Shown here in pieces: positions 35,762-46,819 of a stretch of DNA of 64,000 bases. This DNA is from Stappia sp. (GTDB lineage Bacteria > Pseudomonadota > Alphaproteobacteria > Rhizobiales > Stappiaceae). The translations under genes were made by a program, and so were the position numbers. The notes under the pieces were generated by a model. That model was not told the DNA's origin. It did no database searches and was given only the letters and a program-made list of their open reading frames with translations. How positions within the stretch are numbered: position 1 is the first letter of the stretch; each line of letters begins with the position of its first letter. The stretch lies in contig PBLF01000009.1 in assembly GCA_002722295.1 (NCBI GenBank), forward strand, positions 129,768-193,767. Direction: 5' to 3'.

Positions 35762-36763
35762 ATGACCGAAACGACCTTCGACGCGCTCTGCATCGGCAAC
35801 GCCATCTGCGACGTCTTCGCCCACGTGGAGGAAGACTTTCTCGTCCAGCAGAACCTCGTGAAGGCCTCCATGCGCCTGATCGACACGGAAGAGGCGGTGC
35901 GCCTCTACGAACAGATGGGCCAGACGACCCGCATTTCCGGTGGCAGCGCCGGCAACACCGCCGCGGGCCTTGCCTCGCTCGGCGGCAAGGCCGCCTATTT
36001 CGGCAAGGTCGCGCGCGACGAGATCGGCACGTCCTACCGCCATGACATGCGCGGCACGGGCGTTCATTTCGAAACGCCGGACCTTGTGGACGGACTGCCG
36101 ACCGCCCGCTCGATGATCCTCATCACGCCGGACGGCGAGCGGACCATGAACACCTACCTGGGCGCCTGCGTCGAGCTGAGCGAGGCGGACATCGATCCGC
36201 AGGTCGTCGGTGCCTCGGCAATCACCTACATGGAAGGCTACCTGTGGGATCCGCCCGCAGCCAAGCGCGCCTTCCTCAAGGCGGCCGAGATCGCACACGC
36301 CGCAAAGCGCAAGGTCAGCCTGACACTCTCCGACAGCTTCTGTGTCGACCGCTATCGCGACGAGTTCCTGGAGCTGTTGCGCAACGGCACGGTGGACCTC
36401 CTCTTCGCCAACGAGCACGAGTTGAAGGCCCTCTACGAAACCTCCGACCTGGACAGCGCCATCTCCGCCGTGCGCGAGGACTGCGCGCTCACCGCGCTGA
36501 CGCTCGGAGTCGAGGGCGCCATGGCCGTCTCGCGCGAGGAGACCGTGCACGTACCGGCCCAGGAGATCACCGATGTCGTCGACCTGACCGGCGCGGGCGA
36601 CCTGTTCGCGGCCGGTTTCCTGTTTGCCCAGGCGCGCGACTACGACCTGGCCATGTCCGCCGAACTCGGCTGCCTGTGCGCCTCCAACGTGATCCGCCAC
36701 GTCGGTGCCCGGCCGGAGCGTCCGCTGGCGCAGGTGGCCGCGGAGGAAGGCTTCAGCCTCTGA
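35762..36763 (+). CDS. PfkB-family carbohydrate/adenosine kinase
   Basis: A 333-residue ribokinase-fold kinase. It contains the substrate-side signature RISGGSAGNTAAGLASLGG (about residues 58-76) and the catalytic DLTGAGDLFAAGF (about 277-289, the Asp being the base). Its resemblance to adenosine kinases (DALCIGNAICDV start, TYMEGYLWDPP) makes adenosine or a related nucleoside the likely substrate; sugars remain possible. The ATG at 35762 has AAAGGA about 14 bases upstream, a little far. It ends before a bidirectional terminator. Confidence 0.88.
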   Translation: MTETTFDALCIGNAICDVFAHVEEDFLVQQNLVKASMRLIDTEEAVRLYEQMGQTTRISGGSAGNTAAGLASLGGKAAYFGKVARDEIGTSYRHDMRGTGVHFETPDLVDGLPTARSMILITPDGERTMNTYLGACVELSEADIDPQVVGASAITYMEGYLWDPPAAKRAFLKAAEIAHAAKRKVSLTLSDSFCVDRYRDEFLELLRNGTVDLLFANEHELKALYETSDLDSAISAVREDCALTALTLGVEGAMAVSREETVHVPAQEITDVVDLTGAGDLFAAGFLFAQARDYDLAMSAELGCLCASNVIRHVGARPERPLAQVAAEEGFSL

Positions 36764-36789
36764 AAGCCCACGGCTACAGGGCATTCAAG

Positions 36790-36822
36790 AAAGGCGCCGG
36801 CGGGGACCCCTCCGGCGCCTTT
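36790..36822. terminator. Bidirectional terminator between PfkB gene and gpmA
   Basis: AAAGGCGCCGG stem with CCGGCGCCTTT and an 11-base loop; T-run on both strands, between convergent genes. Confidence 0.85.
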
Positions 36823-36850
36823 TCGTTTGTCGCGTCGAATGAAGCGCGAA

Positions 36851-37471
36851 TCAGTCCGCCAGGTCCTGCACCGAGGACACGGTGCCGTCCTCGTTGAGGC
36901 GATAGACGATCGGAACGCCCGTCGCCAGCTCGCGCTTGAGGATCTCGTCGGGCGTCAGGCCCTCGAGCTCCATCACCAGCGAGCGCAGGGAATTGCCGTG
37001 CGCCGCGACGATGACGCGCTTGCCGGACAGGACCTGCGGCAGGATCTGCTCGCGGTAGTAGGGCAGCACCCGCTCGGCCGTCATCTTAAGGCTCTCGCCT
37101 CCGGGAGGCGGCACATCGAAGGACCGGCGCCAGACGTGCACCTGCTCCTCGCCGAACTTCTCGCGCGCCTCGTCCTTGTTCATGCCCGTGAGATCGCCGT
37201 AGTCGCGCTCGTTCAGGGCCTGGTCCCGCACGGTTTCCAGACCCTGCTGGCCAAGCTCGTCGAGAATGAGCTTCAGCGTGTGCTGGGCACGGGTCAGGTC
37301 GGACGTATAGGCAAGGTCGAAGGCAAGCTTGAGCTCACGCAGCTTGGCACCGGCGGTCTTCGCCTCCTCGATGCCCTTCTCCGTCAGGTCCGGGTCCTTC
37401 CAGCCGGTGAACAGGTTCTTCAGGTTCCAGTCGCTCTGCCCGTGGCGAACGAGCACCAAGAGATGTTCCAT
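36851..37471 (-). CDS. gpmA: 2,3-bisphosphoglycerate-dependent phosphoglycerate mutase
   Basis: Interconverts 2- and 3-phosphoglycerate in glycolysis/gluconeogenesis. The 206-residue protein has the phosphohistidine motif VRHGQSDWN near the N-terminus, [10 protein letters not shown], and the second histidine in [13 protein letters not shown]. It is the shorter alphaproteobacterial form (E. coli GpmA has about 250 residues). dapB is 61 bases upstream on the same strand. Confidence 0.95.
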   Translation of the reverse strand: MEHLLVLVRHGQSDWNLKNLFTGWKDPDLTEKGIEEAKTAGAKLRELKLAFDLAYTSDLTRAQHTLKLILDELGQQGLETVRDQALNERDYGDLTGMNKDEAREKFGEEQVHVWRRSFDVPPPGGESLKMTAERVLPYYREQILPQVLSGKRVIVAAHGNSLRSLVMELEGLTPDEILKRELATGVPIVYRLNEDGTVSSVQDLAD

Positions 37472-37532
37472 GACGCGAGGTCTCCAGTTGAGGGGCGCCG
37501 AGGCGGCGCCGGAGCTGTGTGATCGGTCGGGC

Positions 37533-38345
37533 TCAGTCGGCCAGCCCGAGAACGTCGTCCATCGAGTACAGGCCGGGCTTGCGGTCGCGCGCCCAAAGCG
37601 CGGCCTTTACAGCGCCACGCGCGAAGATCTGCCTGTCCTGGGCGTGATGGGAGAGAGTGATCGTCTCGAGCGGCCCCGAGAACAGCACGCTGTGATCGCC
37701 GATCACCGTGCCACCACGCAGGGTCGCGAAACCGATATCGCCACGCGGGCGCGGGCCCGTTATGCCGTCGCGCTGGCGCACCGAACGGGAGGCAAGATCG
37801 ATCTCGCGCCCTTCCGCCGCCGCCTCGCCGAGCAGCAGCGCGGTGCCGGACGGCGCATCGACCTTGTTCCGGTGGTGCATCTCCAGCACCTCGATATCGA
37901 AATCCTCGTCGAGGGCCGCCGCCGCACGGCGCACGAGGGCGGCGAGCAGGTTGACGCCGAGGCTCATGTTGCCGGACTTGACCAGCCGGGCATGACGGGC
38001 GGCCGGACGAATCGCCTCGACATCCTCATCGCTCATGCCCGTGGTTCCGATCACATGCACGATGCGTGCCTGGGCGGCGAGTTCGGCAAAGGCACGGGTC
38101 GCGGCCGGCGCGGTGAAGTCGAGCACGCCGTCACAGGCCGAAAAGACCGGCAGGGGATCATCCGTGACCTGCACGCCGAGCGGCTGCAGTCCCGCAAGCA
38201 CGCCCGCATCCTGCCCCAGCGCCGGCGCGCCCTCACGCTCGACGGCGCCCGCAAGCTCGACACCGTCCATGTCGGCGATCGCACGCACAAGCGCACCGCC
38301 CATGCGGCCCGCGGCCCCCACTACGGCAAGACGCATTGCCGACAT
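37533..38345 (-). CDS. dapB: 4-hydroxy-tetrahydrodipicolinate reductase
   Basis: Reduces the dihydrodipicolinate precursor with NAD(P)H in the lysine/diaminopimelate pathway. The 270-residue protein has the dinucleotide motif GAAGRMG at about residues 10-16, IGTTGMSDE, the catalytic pair in [15 protein letters not shown] (His-His, then Lys) and a C-terminal [11 protein letters not shown]. The start MSAMRLAVV at 38345 is preceded by GGAGAGAGCG; the longer frame is rejected. It precedes gpmA on the minus strand and diverges from the LuxP-like gene. Confidence 0.95.
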   Translation of the reverse strand: MSAMRLAVVGAAGRMGGALVRAIADMDGVELAGAVEREGAPALGQDAGVLAGLQPLGVQVTDDPLPVFSACDGVLDFTAPAATRAFAELAAQARIVHVIGTTGMSDEDVEAIRPAARHARLVKSGNMSLGVNLLAALVRRAAAALDEDFDIEVLEMHHRNKVDAPSGTALLLGEAAAEGREIDLASRSVRQRDGITGPRPRGDIGFATLRGGTVIGDHSVLFSGPLETITLSHHAQDRQIFARGAVKAALWARDRKPGLYSMDDVLGLAD

Positions 38346-38453
38346 CGCTCTCTCCGCTTTCCTGTCCAGCCTGTCCATCTCATTGCGCGGTATAGCAGGT
38401 TGACCGGCAGGCGCAACGCCGCCACGGGCAACGGCCGGGCGACCGCAAGCGGC

Positions 38454-38482
38454 TTGTAACAACCGATTCGCTCGGTCACAAT
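38454..38482 (+). promoter_or_regulatory. Putative promoter of the LuxP/LuxQ-like pair
   Basis: TTGTAA (38454-38459), 17-base spacer, CACAAT (38477-38482). The start would be near 38489, leaving a 25-base leader containing GGGGGAG before the TTG codon at 38514. Confidence 0.55.
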
Positions 38483-38513
38483 CGCCAGGTGGCGATCATG
38501 ATGGGGGAGCAGC

Positions 38514-39677
38514 TTGCGCCAACTGGCCCGCAGCACGGCTGGAGTGCTTCTGGTTGCGATGCTTGCCCTTGGTTCAGGGCCAGGCGGTGGGCCGGAACGG
38601 GCTCGGGCGGAAGACGGTTCATCCGCCCCCGTGTCGGCCTCGGTTTCTCTCGACGAATTCTGGTCCCTTTCCGAATATGTCGCCCGTCACCCCGGCGAAC
38701 AGGAGCGCGGCGAACGCTTCGCGACCCGCGTGGCAACACCGCCCGCACCGCCGGGCCCGGCCGGCGGAAGCGTGCGCATCGCTCTCGTGTACCCGGTCCT
38801 GCAGACATCGAGCTCCTGGCGGCGGACCCGGTCAACGATCCGGCAGCGCCTGGAACGCCTTGGCGTCGACGTCGAGATCAAGGCCTATCTTTCCCATCCA
38901 GGCACGGAACTTCGCACCCAGGCCGAACAGATCGCGGCCGCGGTCGAAACCGATCCCGACTATCTCGTCTTCACGGTGGAATCCTTCCGCCACCGCCAGG
39001 TCATCGAGCGCCTCATTTCCCGGAAGCGCCCGAAGGTCATCCTCGACGGTCTCACGACACCGGTCAGGACCTGGGGGGAAACACAGCCCTTTCTCTATGT
39101 CGGGTTCAACGACGCCCGGTCCAGCCGGCTGCTCGTCCGGAACTTCCTCAGCAACAGGCCCGGCCCCGAGCGCTACGCGATCTTCTACGCGGGGCAGAAC
39201 GCGATGCACCGGACCCAGGGCGAACTCATCCGGCTTGCGCTGGCAGGCGAGAGCGAAAAGGTCCTGGCAGCACGGTATTATGTGGGCTCGGACCGGAACC
39301 GCGCCCGTCGCGCGGCCATCGATCTGCTCTCGCGCGACAGCGAGATCGGCTTCATCTTCTCGACCTCGAGCGAAATCGCGCTCGGTGTCGATGACGCGAT
39401 AGCGGAACTCGGGCTCACAGAGAGGGTCTCGACCAATGGATGGGGAGCAACGCCGGCGGAACTGGAACGCCTGCGGAAAGGGCGGCTCGACGCGACACTG
39501 ATGCCCATGTCGGACGAAACGGGGATCGCCATTGCCGAGGCGATAGCGCTGGATCTGGCCGGCCGCGCCGAGGATGTGCCGCAGGTCTTCGCGGCGCATT
39601 CCGTGCTGCTTGACCGGACCGCCACCCGCAAGCAGATCGCGGCCTTGAAGCGGAGGGCGTTCCGCTACTCGCGATGA
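38514..39677 (+). CDS. LuxP-like periplasmic binding protein (autoinducer-2 receptor family)
   Basis: A 387-residue type-1 periplasmic binding protein with a Sec signal (about 1-33). It resembles Vibrio LuxP from memory of that sequence: EFWSLSEYVARHPGEQ, VYPVLQTSSSW, QPFLYVGFNDARSSRLL, STNGWGATPAEL, MSDETGIAIAEAI and the end ALKRRAFRYSR. Of the LuxP ligand contacts, Gln77, Ser79, Trp82, Arg215, Ser265 and Trp289 appear kept (here Q97, S99, W102, R233, S285, W310), while Asn159, Asp267 and Arg310 are replaced (G179, E287, P331). The ligand may therefore differ from borated AI-2. The start is TTG with GGGGGAG upstream. Its last codon overlaps the start of the sensor gene by 4 bases, so the two are a unit. 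Confidence 0.85.
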   Translation: MRQLARSTAGVLLVAMLALGSGPGGGPERARAEDGSSAPVSASVSLDEFWSLSEYVARHPGEQERGERFATRVATPPAPPGPAGGSVRIALVYPVLQTSSSWRRTRSTIRQRLERLGVDVEIKAYLSHPGTELRTQAEQIAAAVETDPDYLVFTVESFRHRQVIERLISRKRPKVILDGLTTPVRTWGETQPFLYVGFNDARSSRLLVRNFLSNRPGPERYAIFYAGQNAMHRTQGELIRLALAGESEKVLAARYYVGSDRNRARRAAIDLLSRDSEIGFIFSTSSEIALGVDDAIAELGLTERVSTNGWGATPAELERLRKGRLDATLMPMSDETGIAIAEAIALDLAGRAEDVPQVFAAHSVLLDRTATRKQIAALKRRAFRYSR

Positions 39678-42439
39678 CCAAGCCCCAGGTGCGCGCCTTC
39701 AGCTATACGCGATTTGTGCTCGGCCTGTTCGCCGCCGCGCTCTTCATCACCTCGGCGCTGCTCTTCTGGATCAGCTACATCGGCAGCCTGTCCATCGCCG
39801 ACCGGGAGGTGGAGCGGTTCGCGCGCAGCGAGGAAGCCCTTGTGCGGCTGGTCTTCGAGCAACGCCTGAGCCAGCTCGACGCCTTCCTGCGCACGCTTGC
39901 CGTCGAAAACCAGCTGCGCGACGCACTCGAGGCCGATGACCTGGCCGCCGCAACCGACGTGCTGGAACGCGCAACCCTGCGGCGCATGGGCTCCCAGTTC
40001 GAGATCCTGGTCGTCGACCGCCATGGCGCCCCGGACTGGGCGAATGCCAGCTACTCGATCTTCAGGACGGACGAGCTGTTGCCCGCCGACTTCCGCCAGC
40101 GTCTGGCGGACGGGATCTGGCAGTTCCGCATCGTCCAACGCGACGGTCAGCCGATCCTCCTGGCAGCCGTAGCCCTGCCGGTGGTGCGTCCCGAGGACGG
40201 GCGGGCATTGGGCCGCATCGTCGGCGGCTACGTGTTCAACGACAGTCTTCCGTTCATGGCCGCACTGGCACGCGCACTCGATTCATCCGATGTCATGCTG
40301 ATTCAAGACGGCACGGTGATCGCCCGCATCGGCGGGGATGACGAGGCCGAAAACCTTCCGGAAACCGTCCGGCGCGACCTCGCCCGCTCCAATCACCTGA
40401 TTCAGGGTGACAGGCTCTATGTCCGCAGCAGGCTTGCCGCCGGTGATGCCATGTCCGCCACACACGTCATTTCCGTGCGCCCGAGCGAAACGCTCAAGAA
40501 CGTGCAGGCGACCTACCGCGACCTCTTCGCGCCGTTTCTCCTGTATGTCGTGGCGGGCTCTCTGGTCGCGGCCTTTACACTTCACCGGGTCACCATGCCC
40601 GCCCTCAGCCGCCTGGTCTCCTATGCGCAGAAGATTCGCAACGACACCACGGACGTGGCCTATGACCCCGGGCGCATAAAGGAATTCAACGCGCTCGGCA
40701 CGGCCCTGCAGGACGCCTTTACCGAGTTGCGTGATACCGACGCCCAGTTTCGCGCGCTGATCGACGGCTCCCTGCACGGGGTCTCCATTCACGCCAACGA
40801 CCGTATCCTCTACGTGAACGATGCCCTTCTGAAGATCCTGGGATACGACAGGACCGATCATGCCACCGTGATCGGAATGCGGGTCGTCGACCTCTTTGCG
40901 CCGGAGGAACACGAACGCCTCAATTTCTACACGCGCGCCCGCAGTGCCGGCACAAGCGCCCAGAACGTCTACGAGGCGCGCGCCATCGGCAAGGACGGCC
41001 AGCGGGTCTGGGTGGAAATCTACGTGCGCGAGACGCGCTGGAACGGCAGCGACGCCTTCTACATCACCATCGCCGACATCTCGGAACGCAAACGCCAGGA
41101 AGAGCTGATCGTGCGTCAGGCCAATTATGATGCCCTGACGGGCCTGCCCAACCGGCATCTTTTCCGCGACCGGCTGATCCAGGACCTCGCACGCGCGGAA
41201 TGGGACCACCACCAGGTCGCGCTGCTGTTCCTCGACCTCGACCGTTTCAAGAACATCAACGACACGCTTGGTCACAGCACCGGTGACGAGCTTATCGTCG
41301 CGGCCGCAAAGCGGATTTCCCAGGCGCTCGGCGATCGTGGCACGGTCGCGCGCCTGGGCGGTGACGAGTTCGCCATGATCCTGCCCGAAGCGGGCTCGCT
41401 GCTGGAAATAGAAGAAGCGGCGACACGTGTTCTGGAAGAGCTGGCCCGACCGCTGGTGGTCGGCGACGGAACGGAGGTCTTTTCCACTGCCAGCATCGGC
41501 ATCACGGTGTTTCCCGCCGACGGGCTCGAGGTGGAAATGCTGCTGCGCCAGGCCGATACCGCCATGTATCATGCGAAGGCGGACGGCGGGAACGCGACCC
41601 GCTTCTTCTCCGCCCACATGAACGAGCAGGCAGCCCAGGCGATGGAGACGGAGCATGCGCTTCGTCGTGCCCTGGAACGTCGCGAACTGCACCTGAACTT
41701 CCAGCCGATCATCGACCGGAAGGGCAATACAGTGGCGGGCTGCGAAGCCCTCGTGCGCTGGACGGACCCGGTCCGAGGCCCCATCGCACCGCGCGATTTC
41801 ATACCGGTTGCGGAGGCGACCGGGCTGATCGTCCCGCTCGGTGCCTTTGTCCTGGAGGAGGCCTGCCGCTTCGTTCAGGACTGCCTTGGAGAGGACATCG
41901 ACCTGCCGATGATCTCCGTCAACGTTTCCGCACGGCAATGCCGGGACGAGCGCTTCATCGAACTCGTGCGCGACACGCTCTCCACCACCGGTCTCGACCC
42001 CGCGCGCCTGCATCTGGAAATCACCGAAAGCGTCATGTTCGACGAGACGGCCAGCGACCCGGTCGCCTTGCTGCAGGCGATCCGCGCCCTTGGCGTGAAG
42101 CTCTCGCTGGACGACTTCGGCACCGGATACTCCTCGCTGAGCAACCTGCGCCGCTTTCCGATCGACATTCTGAAGATCGACAGGTCCTTCGTGCGGGACC
42201 TGGAAGAAGACGCCGAGGCCCGCTCGCTCGCCCAGGCGATCGTGGGCATGGCCGACAGTCTCGGCCTGGAGGTCATCGCCGAAGGGGCGGAGACATCAGG
42301 ACAGTGCGACGTGCTCCTGAACCTCGGCTGCCACCTGATCCAGGGTTTCCATCTCGGTCGGCCGATGACAGCCGACGCCTTCCGCGGCTTCCTCCGGAAC
42401 CACGCGACAGCAAGCTCCACGCACACGCGCTCGGCCTGA
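39674..42439 (+). CDS. LuxQ-like membrane sensor with PAS, GGDEF and EAL domains
   Basis: A 921-residue inner-membrane protein. Order: helix 1 (about 14-36); a 245-residue periplasmic domain whose LVVDRHGAPDWANAS and LGRIVGGYVFNDS segments resemble the LuxQ periplasmic domain; helix 2 (about 285-305); a HAMP-like linker to 355; PAS (about 355-475); GGDEF (about 480-640) with LGGDEF at 561-566; and EAL (about 665-915) with EALVRW at 691-696, LEITES and DDFGTGYSSL. Both catalytic motifs look intact. The RxxD I-site is absent (GDRG in its place), so no product inhibition is expected. The ATG at 39674 overlaps the TGA of the LuxP-like gene (ATGA). Either synthesis or breakdown of cyclic di-GMP may be controlled by the periplasmic partner. 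Confidence 0.88.
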   Translation: MTKPQVRAFSYTRFVLGLFAAALFITSALLFWISYIGSLSIADREVERFARSEEALVRLVFEQRLSQLDAFLRTLAVENQLRDALEADDLAAATDVLERATLRRMGSQFEILVVDRHGAPDWANASYSIFRTDELLPADFRQRLADGIWQFRIVQRDGQPILLAAVALPVVRPEDGRALGRIVGGYVFNDSLPFMAALARALDSSDVMLIQDGTVIARIGGDDEAENLPETVRRDLARSNHLIQGDRLYVRSRLAAGDAMSATHVISVRPSETLKNVQATYRDLFAPFLLYVVAGSLVAAFTLHRVTMPALSRLVSYAQKIRNDTTDVAYDPGRIKEFNALGTALQDAFTELRDTDAQFRALIDGSLHGVSIHANDRILYVNDALLKILGYDRTDHATVIGMRVVDLFAPEEHERLNFYTRARSAGTSAQNVYEARAIGKDGQRVWVEIYVRETRWNGSDAFYITIADISERKRQEELIVRQANYDALTGLPNRHLFRDRLIQDLARAEWDHHQVALLFLDLDRFKNINDTLGHSTGDELIVAAAKRISQALGDRGTVARLGGDEFAMILPEAGSLLEIEEAATRVLEELARPLVVGDGTEVFSTASIGITVFPADGLEVEMLLRQADTAMYHAKADGGNATRFFSAHMNEQAAQAMETEHALRRALERRELHLNFQPIIDRKGNTVAGCEALVRWTDPVRGPIAPRDFIPVAEATGLIVPLGAFVLEEACRFVQDCLGEDIDLPMISVNVSARQCRDERFIELVRDTLSTTGLDPARLHLEITESVMFDETASDPVALLQAIRALGVKLSLDDFGTGYSSLSNLRRFPIDILKIDRSFVRDLEEDAEARSLAQAIVGMADSLGLEVIAEGAETSGQCDVLLNLGCHLIQGFHLGRPMTADAFRGFLRNHATASSTHTRSA

Positions 42440-42470
42440 CCCCGCCCCGAACCCGCAATACGGATATGCA

Positions 42471-42499
42471 AAAGGGCCGGCGCGCTGCGCCGGCCCTTT
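42471..42499. terminator. Terminator between the LuxQ-like sensor gene and pnp
   Basis: AAAGGGCCGGCGC stem with its exact complement around GCT; symmetric A- and T-runs, so it serves both the plus-strand sensor gene and the minus-strand pnp. Confidence 0.85.
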
Positions 42500-42548
42500 C
42501 CTCCCGCGACCCTCGGGCCGGCGGGAATTCGTTCTGCGGAAGCAGGGA

Positions 42549-44666
<2,118 letters not shown>

Positions 44667-45017
44667 GTCATTTCCTAACTTCGATTGCCCGGGCGCCGCA
44701 CTGGCGGCATCCCGGACCGATCCCATGTGACGACGGCGACCCGGAAGGCCGATCCATCGCCATGCGAGTGACGCGCCACGGGCAAGACACCGGGAGGCTC
44801 GGGGAAACCGGCACGCGGTTCCGGCAAGCCTCCTGCTATCCTGCCCCATGACCGTCGGTCGGGCCGCGCATCCCGCGCGACCTCTCGGGGCGGGCCGACC
44901 GGCCGGCAGCCTGTCGTCGTCCCCTTCCGCGCGCCATACCGCCGGTTCGGCGGGCTGTTACGCGGGCAATCCATGTCAAAAACGCGGCACCCGTGGGCAC
45001 CGCGTTTTCCTGACCGC
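44667..45017 (-). other. 351-base gap between rpsO and pnp
   Basis: Holds the rpsO terminator (44978-45008) and the long pnp leader. On the minus strand TTGACA follows the terminator T-run directly, a possible -35 box, but no matching -10 was found. The leader is GC-rich and likely folded. No gene is supported. Confidence 0.5.
44978..45008 (-). terminator. Rho-independent terminator after rpsO
   Basis: Minus strand AAAACGCGG-TGCCC stem with GGGTG-CCGCGTTTTT, ten bases past the rpsO stop, with a T-run. Confidence 0.85.
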
Positions 45018-45287
45018 TTAGCGGCGCAGACCCAGACGCTTGATCAGGTCCTGGTAACGGCCCTGGTCGGTCTTCTTGAGGTAGTCGAGAAGCGAACGGC
45101 GCTGGCTCACGAGCTTCAGAAGGCCACGGCGGGAGTGGTTGTCCTTGCCGTGGGTCTTGAAGTGCTCGGTGAGGTTGGTGATACGCTCGGTCAGGATCGC
45201 GACCTGCACGTCGGCAGACCCCGTATCACCTTCCTTGGTCGCGTATTCCTTGATCAGTTCCGCCTTGCGCTCGGCAGTGATCGACAT
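45018..45287 (-). CDS. rpsO: 30S ribosomal protein S15
   Basis: An 89-residue ribosomal protein that binds the central domain of 16S rRNA. The sequence has the family pattern: [49 protein letters not shown] and [24 protein letters not shown]. It is 30 bases after truB and is followed by a terminator before pnp. Confidence 0.98.
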   Translation of the reverse strand: MSITAERKAELIKEYATKEGDTGSADVQVAILTERITNLTEHFKTHGKDNHSRRGLLKLVSQRRSLLDYLKKTDQGRYQDLIKRLGLRR

Positions 45288-45317
45288 CGGTAAGTCCTTT
45301 CCGTGGTTTCGCGCCCG

Positions 45318-46262
45318 TCACCGGTCCGCGAGATGAAAAACGCGCCGCGGCAGCAACTCCCCGCGCTCCACCTCACCGAGTGCCACGAGCTCTCCCTGAG
45401 CCGTGACGCATACGGGTCCGGTGAAGGCGGGCGCATCGCGCCCGCGCAGCAAAACGCCCTGCCCCTGTCGGAGCCGGGCCGCATCCTGCCTGCTCACGGC
45501 CAGCGCCGGGATGTCGTCCAGCGCGGTCTGAACAGGCATGATGAAGGGTGCGTGGACCTCACCGAGGCCCGCGCCGGGCGCACATTGCCCCAAGTCCTCC
45601 AGAGTTTCCAGCGGAATCATGTCCTCTTCCGCGAAGGGGCCGACCAGCAGCCGACGCAGATGCGTGACATGCCCGAGCGTCCCAAGCCGCAGACCCAGGT
45701 CGCGGGCAAGCGCTCGCACATAGGTGCCCTTGCCACATTCGGCCTCGAACACGGCGTGGTCGGCGTCGGGACACTCGACGAGATCGAGCCGGTGGACGTC
45801 GATCTCGCGGGCGTCCAGTTCCACCTCCTCGCCCTCGCGGGCAAGGTCGTAGGCGCGCGCGCCCTCGACCTTGATCGCCGAGAACTTCGGCGGCACTTGG
45901 AGGATCGTTCCGGTGAATGCGGGCAGAACGGCGAGAATACTGTCCCGCGAGGGCCTCACGTCGGAGGTGGCCGTCACCTCGCCCTCTGTGTCATCGCTCG
46001 CCGTCGCCTCGCCCCATCGCACGGTGAAGCGGTAGACCTTTCGCCCGTCCATGGCGAAAGAGACCGTCTTGGTCGCCTCCCCGAAAGCGATCGGCAGGCA
46101 GCCGGAGGCGAGCGGATCCAGAGTGCCGGCGTGGCCGACCTTCTCTGGGTGAAAGATCTTCTTGAGCCGGGTCAAAGCCTCGTTCGAGGTCAGGCCGACA
46201 GGCTTGTCGAGCACCAGCCAACCGTCGATGCGGTTGCGGTTCGCCTTCTTGCGCCGCGCCAT
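45318..46262 (-). CDS. truB: tRNA pseudouridine-55 synthase
   Basis: Makes pseudouridine 55 in the T-loop of tRNAs. The 314-residue protein has GWLVLDKPVGLTSNE near the start, the catalytic aspartate in HAGTLDPLASGCLPIAFGEATK, and a C-terminal PUA-like end (GELVALGEVERGELLPRRVFHL). The start MARRKKANR at 46262 overlaps closely the rbfA stop (1 base gap), typical of rbfA-truB. Confidence 0.96.
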   Translation of the reverse strand: MARRKKANRNRIDGWLVLDKPVGLTSNEALTRLKKIFHPEKVGHAGTLDPLASGCLPIAFGEATKTVSFAMDGRKVYRFTVRWGEATASDDTEGEVTATSDVRPSRDSILAVLPAFTGTILQVPPKFSAIKVEGARAYDLAREGEEVELDAREIDVHRLDLVECPDADHAVFEAECGKGTYVRALARDLGLRLGTLGHVTHLRRLLVGPFAEEDMIPLETLEDLGQCAPGAGLGEVHAPFIMPVQTALDDIPALAVSRQDAARLRQGQGVLLRGRDAPAFTGPVCVTAQGELVALGEVERGELLPRRVFHLADR

Positions 46263-46263
46263 G

Positions 46264-46701
46264 TCAGTCGCGTCCGCCGTCCGTGTGCGCATCGTCGTCG
46301 CCATCCTCGTCATCGAGGTCGCGCCGCACGTCGTCGCTGTTGAGCAGCGTCGTGATGCGGTCGTCGTCGTCGAACCTTGTGTCGAGAACGAAGCGCAGAT
46401 CCGGCATGAACTTCATGGTCAGCCGGCGGGCAAGTTCCCTGCGAATGACGCGGGCCGAGCGGTTCAGCCCCTCGACGACCTTGTCGCCGTCGCGACCACC
46501 GAGCGGCATGACGAGGCAGGTGGCCACGCGCAGGTCAGGCGTCATGCGCACTTCCGGCACGGAGATGATCACGCCGTCGAGCGACGGGTCGGACAGGGTG
46601 CCACGCGAGAGAATGTCGGAGACGTCCTTGCGCACGAGTTCGCCCACACGCAGCTGCCGCTGCGAGGGCATTCCGGCGGGAGTCCGGTTCGATGGAGCCA
46701 T
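46264..46701 (-). CDS. rbfA: Ribosome-binding factor A
   Basis: A 30S-subunit maturation factor with a KH fold. The 145-residue protein has QLRVGELVRKDVSDIL, VRMTPDLRVATCLVMPLGG and LTMKFMPDLRFVLDTRFD, all family landmarks, with an acidic tail DDEDGDDDAHTDGG not needed for the fold. The gap of 118 bases from infB contains a GC hairpin (46768-46793). Confidence 0.95.
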   Translation of the reverse strand: MAPSNRTPAGMPSQRQLRVGELVRKDVSDILSRGTLSDPSLDGVIISVPEVRMTPDLRVATCLVMPLGGRDGDKVVEGLNRSARVIRRELARRLTMKFMPDLRFVLDTRFDDDDRITTLLNSDDVRRDLDDEDGDDDAHTDGGRD

Positions 46702-46767
46702 GGGTCAATTCCAAACACGAGGGCCGGTCGCCGCGCGCCGGGCCTTGCAGGCCGAGGCGGAAACGGC

Positions 46768-46793
46768 AAAGCCGGCGGGAACCTCCCGCCGGC
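46768..46793 (-). terminator. Hairpin between infB and rbfA
   Basis: GCCGGCGGGA-GGTT-CCCGCCGGC stem-loop, followed on the minus strand by TTTGCCGTTT. Weak terminator or attenuator inside the operon; the following genes are still expected to be transcribed. Confidence 0.45.
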
Positions 46794-46819
46794 GCCGATG
46801 CGGTATCCGGCCGCGCGGA

